Positions 31,073 to 36,360 of a DNA stretch of 36,360 nucleotides are shown here, one piece after another; within the stretch, counting starts at the first letter, position 1, and each line of letters opens with the position of its first letter. Position numbers and translations under genes: made by a program. Source of the stretch: Frankiaceae bacterium (lineage in GTDB: Bacteria; Actinomycetota; Actinomycetes; JAFAQI01); the NCBI GenBank assembly GCA_025929365.1, contig JAICMG010000012.1, positions 1 to 36,360 on the forward strand, written 5' to 3'. Below the pieces are notes generated by a model. The model worked only from the letters and a program-made list of their open reading frames with translations. It made no database searches and was not told the DNA's origin.

Positions 31073-32428
31073 GTGCGCATCCGCCCAACCGTCACATCCG
31101 GCATGTCCATCGCCGTCACCGCAGCGCTGGCCGTTGCCACCTCGGCGACGCTGTCGGCCGCAGCCGCGCCGCAGAGGTCAACGGCGCTGACGCACCCCGT
31201 CGCGGCCTTGACGCTGTCCACAGCCAAGCCCGCGGTCGGCGCGAAGGTCGTCGCCACCGTCAACCACAGCCGGCTGCCCAAGGGCGACCGGTTGCGCAAG
31301 GTGACGATCCGGTTCGGCGACCGGACCAAGGCCGTCGTCCTGCACAGCCTGAAGGGCCGTGCCCGTCACAGCTACACCAAGCCCGGGACCTTCGTCGTCG
31401 TCGTGACGGTCGTCGACCGGCACGGCAAGAAGGCCAGGAAGTCCAAGCACGTCGTCGTCCACGCCGTCCACACCTCGCCGCCCCCGGCCCCGTCCGGACT
31501 TCCACTGAAGATCCCCGCCGGCCTGCCGGCAACGACGCCGATCTCCGCCCTCGGGCTGCCCACGACGACGCTGTCCCGTATCGCTTCGCTGGTCGGCATC
31601 CCGGCCGGCACGCTCAGCGGCCTGCCCGTCGGATTCCTCGGCATGCTCCCGGCCGCCGACCTCACGGGCGCCGCCTTGCCGAGCCTGCCGGGCCTCGCCG
31701 GACTGCCGCTGTCCGGCGACCTGGTCACCTTGCTGTCCGCCACCCTCGGCGGACTGCCCTTCTCGTTGCCGACGAACGCCGGCCTCACCCCCTTCCAGCT
31801 CATCGGCACGGTTCCCTCGACGGTGCTGTCCACCGTCCAGCTGACGTCGCTGTCGACGCTGTTCGGGGTCCCGACCTCCGTCCTGCCCAACCTTCCGCTG
31901 AGCGTGCTCGGCCTGCTGCCCGGCAACCTCGTGCAGTTCGTGACGCCCGGTACGCCCCCCGGCGGCGGCACCACACCGCCCCCACCGACGCCGGTGTTCC
32001 CGCTCAGCATCGCGGCCGGCCTGCTTCCCACCAGCCTCATCTCTTCACTCGGCCTGCCCTCGACGGCGCTGTCCACCGTGTCGTCCACGCTCACAATCCC
32101 GGCGGGCACGTTGAGCGGACTGCCGGTCGGATTCCTCCGGCTGCTTCCCGCCGGCGACCTCACCGGGAGCGCGTTGCCGAGCCTGCCCGGCCTGGCGAGC
32201 CTGCCGCTGCTCGGCAACACGATCGGCATGCTGCTCGCCGGGCTCCCGATCACCATCCCGTCCGGCGTCCTGCCGACCACGCTGATCTCGGCACTGCCGG
32301 CGGGGACGCTCTCGGTCCTGCAGCTCAGCACGCTGTCGACGTACTTCGGAATCCCGACGTCAGTGCTCAAGACCCTGCCGGTGAACGTGCTGACGCTGCT
32401 GCCGACCGGACTGCTCAACGGCCTGTGA
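31073..32428 (+). CDS. Secreted protein with PKD-like domain and two long Leu/Pro-rich repeats
   Basis: A 451-residue protein from GTG 31073 (GAGGGG upstream). Residues 1-35 look like a signal peptide (hydrophobic MSIAVTAALAVATSATLSA followed by AAAAP). Residues about 45-125 form a PKD/Ig-like beta domain (TIRFGDRTKAVVLHSLKG; TFVVVVTVVDRHGKK). Residues 144-289 and 310-451 are two copies of a Leu/Pro/Ser/Thr-rich unit, joined by a PGGGTTPPPPTP linker. There is no LPxTG or C-terminal membrane anchor. The function is unknown; an extracellular binding or matrix role is plausible. I know no named family for the repeat. Confidence 0.8.
   Translation: MRIRPTVTSGMSIAVTAALAVATSATLSAAAAPQRSTALTHPVAALTLSTAKPAVGAKVVATVNHSRLPKGDRLRKVTIRFGDRTKAVVLHSLKGRARHSYTKPGTFVVVVTVVDRHGKKARKSKHVVVHAVHTSPPPAPSGLPLKIPAGLPATTPISALGLPTTTLSRIASLVGIPAGTLSGLPVGFLGMLPAADLTGAALPSLPGLAGLPLSGDLVTLLSATLGGLPFSLPTNAGLTPFQLIGTVPSTVLSTVQLTSLSTLFGVPTSVLPNLPLSVLGLLPGNLVQFVTPGTPPGGGTTPPPPTPVFPLSIAAGLLPTSLISSLGLPSTALSTVSSTLTIPAGTLSGLPVGFLRLLPAGDLTGSALPSLPGLASLPLLGNTIGMLLAGLPITIPSGVLPTTLISALPAGTLSVLQLSTLSTYFGIPTSVLKTLPVNVLTLLPTGLLNGL
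31502..31939 (+). repeat. Leu/Pro-rich protein repeat, copy A
   Basis: Encodes residues 144-289 of the secreted protein. Landmarks shared with copy B: ISALGLP, IPAGTLSGLPVGFL, LPSLPGLAGLPL, STLFGVPTSVLPNLP and VLGLLPGNL. Within the copy, shorter S-x-L-x-G-[LI]-P units recur about every 20-25 residues. Confidence 0.75.
32000..32425 (+). repeat. Leu/Pro-rich protein repeat, copy B
   Basis: Encodes residues 310-451. It matches copy A in order: ISSLGLP, IPAGTLSGLPVGFL (identical 14 residues), LPSLPGLASLPL, STYFGIPTSVLKTLP and VLTLLPTGL. The copies diverge most in the middle, where copy A has extra residues, so the duplication is not recent. Confidence 0.75.
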
Positions 32429-32443
32429 CAGCAGTGGCCGCAC

Positions 32444-34927
32444 TCACTCCGTGGGCTGCGGTTGGTCGTCCACGCCGGCGTCGCAGGCCATTGCCATCGC
32501 CTCGGCGGTCGTCATCGTTCGGCCCGCGTTCGAGGCCGCTTCGTACGTCGCTGGAGCGAGCTGGTCGCGGGTGAGCGCTACTGCGTCGTCGTGCACCACG
32601 GCGAACCACCCCGGGTAGACCCAGCCGGCCTGCTCGTGCAGCGCCGCAGCGGCGCCCAGCACCCGGGCCGCAACCTCTCCGCGACCAGCGCGCGCAGCGA
32701 CTCGCGCGGTGCGCACCAGCACCATCTCGACGGCGCCGAGATCCCCGCTCGCGTCTGCGCTGCCGTGGGCTCGCCGCAACATGGCAATCGCGTCCCCGTG
32801 CCGTCCCTCGCCGCTGACGGCGTCCGCGAGAACGGAAAGTGAGTACCACTCATTCTCGAGATCGCCGATGGCGCCGGCCCTGGCAACGATCTCCTCGTGC
32901 AGCCGGCGGAAGGTGCCGGGGTCGCCGAGCTCGCTCGCCGCCCACGCCAGGATCCGCAGCGATTGCAGCTCCCGGTGCTCGTCGCCGAGCGCCCGCCATT
33001 GCTCCGCGAGGTTCTCCATGATGGCCTTCGCATCGGCGAACTCACCGCAGTGACCGTGGGCCAGCCCGAGCTCGTGCTCGGCGAAGGCCATCCGCCATGG
33101 ATCGGGGAAGGGTTGCTGCGCCGCGACGGCGCGCTGCGCCCGCTCGAGGAAGACGTGCGGCGCCGCACCGGCACCCGGCGCCAGGTGCGAAGCGCCGAGC
33201 GCGACCTTCGCGCGCGCATCGCCGGGCTCGCCGTCCACCCTCAGCAGCTGCTCGAGCCGAAGCGATCCCTCGACGTGATGGCCGCGCAAGCACCAGAACT
33301 CCCACAGCGCGCCCCCCAAGCGCATCGCGTCGTCGGTGTCACCGCCACCTTCCAACCGGTCGAGGGCGACCCGGAGGTTGTCGTGATCGGCCTCGAGCCG
33401 GTCCAACGCCACCACCGGATGCAGGCCGAGCACGTCGGGTTCGAGCGACTCCGCGAGGGCGAGGAAGTACGCGGCGTGGGCCCGTTGGTAGGTCTCGGCG
33501 TCGCCCGACGCCGCGAGCCGCTCCGAGGCGAAGTCGCGAATGGTCTCGAGCATCGTGAACCGGCCGTCGACCACGCGGACGAGGCTCTTGTCGACCAGCG
33601 CCTCGAGCACGTCGAGGTCGGCGTCGATGACCTCGGCCGCGTCCTGCAGCGTGACCCCTCCCGCGAACACCGCCATCCGCTCGAACAGCACGCGTTCCGG
33701 CTCGTCGAGCAGGTCGTAGGACCACGCGATGGTGGCGCGCAGCGTCTGCTGCCGCGCGTCGGCGTCGCGCCCGCCCTTCAACAAGTCGAGCCGCTGACCG
33801 AGACGACTGAGGATCTGCGCCGGCGGCAGCACGCGGGCTCGCGCCGCGGCCAGCTCGATCGCCAGCGGGAGGTCGTCGAGCGCGCGGCACAGCGCCGCGA
33901 CCTCGTCGCCGGCCGCGAGCCCGGAGCGGGCGCAGAACAGCTGCACGGCGTCCGCGTTCGCCAGCGGTGGGACGGCGTACTCGGCCTCGCCGCGCACCCG
34001 CAGTCGCTCTCGCGACGTGACCAGGACGGCGAGACTGGGGCAGCGTTCGACGAGCCGTGCAATGTCTCTGGCGGCGCCGATGACCTGCTCCAGGTTGTCG
34101 ATCGCGAGCAACATGTCGCGTTCGCCGATGTGCGTCTCGAGGTCGCCGGAGCCACCGATCGCCTGCCCGATGGTGGGCAGGACGAGGTCCGGCGATCGCA
34201 GCGCGGCAAGCTCGATCCAGAACACCCCCGCCTTGCGTGATCCGACGAACTCCGCAGCCGCTTCCAGCGCCAACCGCGTCTTGCCGGATCCGCCGGGTCC
34301 GGTCAGCGTGACGAGCCGGTCGCCGCCACGCAGCAGCCGCACGACGTCTTCGAGCTCCCGCTGACGACCGACGAACTGGCTGGTCGGCCGAGGGAGGTTC
34401 GTGTTGGCCACGGTGCGAAGCGGCGGGAACCGGCCGTCGCCGAGCTGGTAGATCGAGATCGGCTGGTCGAAGTCCTTGAGCCGGTGCTCACCCAGCTCGA
34501 CCACCGCCGCCTCGATGGACGCTCGCGTCCGCTCGGAGAGCAACACCTGGCCGCCGTGGCCCGCGGCGCACAGCCGCGCCCCAAGGTGCACGTCGGCACC
34601 GACGTAACCCTCATCGGTGAGCTGCGGCTCACCGGTGTGCAATCCCATCCGCACCCGGATCCGGCCGGAGCTCAACGCTTCCTGCGCCGCTGCTGCCGCC
34701 GCCACCGCGTCCTCCGCGGTCGGGAATGCGACGAAGAACGCGTCACCCTGGGTGTCGACCTCGACGCCGCTGTGCGCGGTGACCGCCGCCCTGATGTGGC
34801 TGCGGTGCTCGGCGAGCTGGTCGGCGTAGCCCTGTTGTCCGAGCTCGTGCAACAGCGCGGTCGACCCCTCGATGTCGGTGAACATCAGTGTCACCGTCCC
34901 GGCGGGCAGCTCCGGTCGCATGTCCAT
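32444..34927 (-). CDS. Class III cyclase-STAND ATPase-TPR signalling protein
   Basis: An 827-residue protein. Residues about 8-165 are a class III nucleotide cyclase domain with both metal aspartates, D18 (FTDIEGST) and D62 (TQGDAFF). The substrate-specifying Lys before GD is Asp58, and the catalytic Asn of the VNxAAR block is His (DVHLGARL), so activity is uncertain. Residues about 185-440 are an NB-ARC/STAND ATPase: Walker A LTGPGGSGKTRLALEA, Walker B MLLAIDNLEQV, LVTSRERL and DLPLAIELAAARA. Residues about 480-800 are TPR-like helices. No LuxR HTH is present. ATG 34927 or ATG 34921 is the start. The ligand and output are unknown. Confidence 0.9.
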   Translation of the reverse strand: MDMRPELPAGTVTLMFTDIEGSTALLHELGQQGYADQLAEHRSHIRAAVTAHSGVEVDTQGDAFFVAFPTAEDAVAAAAAAQEALSSGRIRVRMGLHTGEPQLTDEGYVGADVHLGARLCAAGHGGQVLLSERTRASIEAAVVELGEHRLKDFDQPISIYQLGDGRFPPLRTVANTNLPRPTSQFVGRQRELEDVVRLLRGGDRLVTLTGPGGSGKTRLALEAAAEFVGSRKAGVFWIELAALRSPDLVLPTIGQAIGGSGDLETHIGERDMLLAIDNLEQVIGAARDIARLVERCPSLAVLVTSRERLRVRGEAEYAVPPLANADAVQLFCARSGLAAGDEVAALCRALDDLPLAIELAAARARVLPPAQILSRLGQRLDLLKGGRDADARQQTLRATIAWSYDLLDEPERVLFERMAVFAGGVTLQDAAEVIDADLDVLEALVDKSLVRVVDGRFTMLETIRDFASERLAASGDAETYQRAHAAYFLALAESLEPDVLGLHPVVALDRLEADHDNLRVALDRLEGGGDTDDAMRLGGALWEFWCLRGHHVEGSLRLEQLLRVDGEPGDARAKVALGASHLAPGAGAAPHVFLERAQRAVAAQQPFPDPWRMAFAEHELGLAHGHCGEFADAKAIMENLAEQWRALGDEHRELQSLRILAWAASELGDPGTFRRLHEEIVARAGAIGDLENEWYSLSVLADAVSGEGRHGDAIAMLRRAHGSADASGDLGAVEMVLVRTARVAARAGRGEVAARVLGAAAALHEQAGWVYPGWFAVVHDDAVALTRDQLAPATYEAASNAGRTMTTAEAMAMACDAGVDDQPQPTE

Positions 34928-34964
34928 ACGATGCCAGCAACTTCCAGCCGACCGGGCTCGCGGG

Positions 34965-35678
34965 CTACCGCTCTTTTCGCGTGACGACGAGCATCTCGTC
35001 GCCGCCCTTCTGGAACTCGTACGGCGAGGGCCGGATCTCGGTGGCGAACCCGCCGGCGGCGACGCCGTCGCGTACCGCGGAGAGAAGGGCCGAGATGTCG
35101 GTGCCCGCGTCGTTGATCAGCGGGAAGATGCGCACCTCGCGCCGGGTCACTCGCGCCATCTCACGTGCCGCGGCGACGTGAAACGCCTCGTCGAGCCGGT
35201 CCGCGTACATGAAGAGAAGGTGCGAGCTCAGCACCAGGTCGAACGACGCGTCCCGAAACGGCAGCCACGGCAGGCTCGCCGCGACATAGGTCGAGGAGCC
35301 GCGGGTCAGGTCCGCACCGAAGCGCCGGGCAGCCGCCGTGCGGCGGTCGAGGTGGTCGGTGATGTCGGCGAAGAAGGTCCACGCGAAGGCATCGACGGCC
35401 GCCGCGGTGTGCTGGTTGCCGCGCACCGCCTCGCTGACCGCGTGGTCAGCCAGCCAGTCGGGCGATGCCGCGTAGACCGGGTCGACTGCGGTGACCGCTG
35501 CGCCCTGGCTGCGCGCCTCCGCCGCGAAGCTCGCGGCACCGCCGGGACAGTCGAGGATCGAGCCGGCAAGGTCGGCGGGCGTCAGCGCGAACATCGCGAC
35601 GTACTCGTCGAACGACCGAGCACTGACCAGCGTGCGTCCGATGTTCGGCAGCCCGCTCGGAGCCAGCTCCCCCGGCAC
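34965..35678 (-). CDS. SAM-dependent methyltransferase-like protein
   Basis: A protein of 237 residues from GTG 35678; the frame stays open further upstream but that part would overlap the divergent PIG-L gene. The Rossmann part includes LAGSILDCPGGAASFAAEARSQGAAVTAVDPVYAA (motif I with C-P-G-G-A-A in place of G-x-G-x-G), ASLPWLPFRDASFDLVLSSHLLFMYADRLD, and MARVTRREVRIFPL. The variant glycine loop and the long insert between motifs I and II set it apart from the other methyltransferases here. The substrate is unknown. It lies 37 nt downstream-strand of the cyclase gene but has no overlap with it. Confidence 0.75.
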   Translation of the reverse strand: MPGELAPSGLPNIGRTLVSARSFDEYVAMFALTPADLAGSILDCPGGAASFAAEARSQGAAVTAVDPVYAASPDWLADHAVSEAVRGNQHTAAAVDAFAWTFFADITDHLDRRTAAARRFGADLTRGSSTYVAASLPWLPFRDASFDLVLSSHLLFMYADRLDEAFHVAAAREMARVTRREVRIFPLINDAGTDISALLSAVRDGVAAGGFATEIRPSPYEFQKGGDEMLVVTRKER

Positions 35679-35763
35679 GCGAGCAGCGTACGGGCCGGAG
35701 CTGCCGCCAGCCGACTCGTTTTCTGGACCGACCCCATGCCCGGCGCGGCCTAGGCTCGGCGGG

Positions 35764-36360
35764 GTGGCCGAGCGACAATTGACGTTGATGGCGGTGCATG
35801 CGCACCCCGATGACGAGGGCACCGGGACCGGCGGCGTGCTGGCCAAGGCAGCGGCGGAGGGCATCCGCACCGTCCTCGTCACGTGCACCGACGGCAGCTG
35901 CGGCGACGGGCCGGGCGGAGTCAAGCCCGGCGAGCCGGGCCACAACCCGGCCGAGATCGTCGAGCTGCGCAAGGTCGAGCTGCAGAAGTCCTGCGACGTC
36001 CTGCAGGTCAGCCATCTCGAGCTGCTCGGCTATGCCGACTCCGGGATGATGGGCTGGCCACAGAACGACGCCCCCAACTCGTTCTGGAACACGCCGATCG
36101 AGGAAGGCGCGGCGAAGCTCGCCGTACTGATCGAGAAGTACCACCCCGACGTGATCGTGACCTACGACGAGAACGGCTTCTACGGCCACCCGGATCACAT
36201 CCAGGCGCACCGCATCACCATGGCCGCGGTCGACTCGACCGGCACCGGTGCGAAGGTCTACTGGGGCACCTTCCCGCACTCCGGCATGCAGAAGTTCGCC
36301 GACGCGATGAAAGAACTAGGCCAGGACGACTGGGACGAGGAGCTTCCCGAGGGTGACGGC
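35764..36360 (+). CDS. PIG-L (LmbE-like) family deacetylase, partial at window end
   Basis: From GTG 35764 the frame is open for 199 codons to the window edge. It shows the PIG-L zinc motif AVHAHPDDEGTGTGG and the second histidine site ENGFYGHPDHIQAHRI, with TVLVTCTDGSCGDGPGG and GYADSGMMGWPQND between them. The family removes acetyl groups from GlcNAc-type sugars; actinobacterial members include MshB and Mca of mycothiol metabolism, but this sequence fits the broader PIG-L family better than either. It is divergent from the methyltransferase, 85 nt between starts. ATG 35788 is an alternative start. The C-terminus is missing. Confidence 0.9.
   Translation, partial: MAERQLTLMAVHAHPDDEGTGTGGVLAKAAAEGIRTVLVTCTDGSCGDGPGGVKPGEPGHNPAEIVELRKVELQKSCDVLQVSHLELLGYADSGMMGWPQNDAPNSFWNTPIEEGAAKLAVLIEKYHPDVIVTYDENGFYGHPDHIQAHRITMAAVDSTGTGAKVYWGTFPHSGMQKFADAMKELGQDDWDEELPEGDG

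Noticed and set aside
31502-32425. CRISPR or tandem DNA repeat
   Set aside because: The similarity is at protein level between two long units of a coding frame; there are no short direct repeats with unique spacers.
35764-36360. Mycothiol gene mca or mshB
   Set aside because: Zinc motifs are shared across PIG-L proteins, but the region after AHPDDE does not follow Mca or MshB as I know them, and the C-terminus is missing.

Overview
This is a 36.4 kb stretch of very GC-rich chromosome from an Actinomycetota species. The assignment rests on many GTG and a few TTG starts, an RbpA-type RNA polymerase-binding protein, an actinobacterial LexA (SOS) box upstream of a DUF222/13E12 HNH gene, and families typical of that phylum (DUF1345, SCO6745-like, VC0807-like, GAF-free PAS-SpoIIE phosphatase, cyclase-STAND ATPase). 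I cannot place it to genus. No rRNA, tRNA, CRISPR array, insertion sequence or phage gene was seen. Both edges cut a gene: a DUF488 gene on the left and a PIG-L deacetylase on the right.

Region 1 (about 1-4,833) is a sulfur-handling locus. A divergently transcribed ArsR-rhodanese fusion faces a tight operon of DsrE-like protein, SRPBCC protein, metallo-beta-lactamase with two rhodanese domains, and an MFS transporter. Two inverted repeats with TTCAA/TTGAA half-sites lie in the shared 141 bp promoter region, 41 bp apart centre to centre. A 5'-truncated second SRPBCC gene lies beside the regulator.

Region 2 (about 4,863-15,183) is the most unusual part. It opens with a Cys4-VOC protein, followed by an apparent biosynthetic locus: a zinc-motif-less MDR dehydrogenase, a PTPS/QueD-fold protein that has lost its catalytic triad, a GT4 glycosyltransferase, a stand-alone RibD-type reductase, GTP cyclohydrolase II, two SAM methyltransferases, a CDP-alcohol phosphotransferase fused to an LtaS/sulfatase-like domain, an LPG-synthase-type (UPF0104) membrane protein, and a quinone oxidoreductase. 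The first riboflavin steps are present, but the deaminase, DHBP synthase, lumazine synthase and riboflavin synthase are absent. It looks like a branch pathway from GTP to a modified, possibly glycosylated and membrane-handled pyrimidine or pterin product. The product is unknown.

Region 3 (about 15,199-24,644) is mixed. It holds an SCO6745-like protein, a DUF1345 membrane protein, a three-gene PAS-SpoIIE phosphatase / anti-sigma-type ATPase / unknown-protein operon, a 57-residue small protein, and an overlapping cold-shock protein / VC0807-like membrane protein / RbpA operon with a structured leader. The RbpA gene converges on a fatty acid desaturase through a hairpin that contains both stop codons. 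A HesB-like protein, a NYN-domain protein, a Rho-N-like small basic protein and a VOC protein follow.

Region 4 (about 24,756-36,360) begins with the LexA-controlled DUF222 HNH protein. It continues with a NarL-type response regulator and DesK-type kinase, a small membrane protein, a SNF2-family ATPase, a secreted protein built from a PKD-like domain and two long Leu/Pro-rich repeats, a class III cyclase-STAND ATPase-TPR protein, a methyltransferase and the partial PIG-L deacetylase. No gene-free stretch exceeds about 250 bases.
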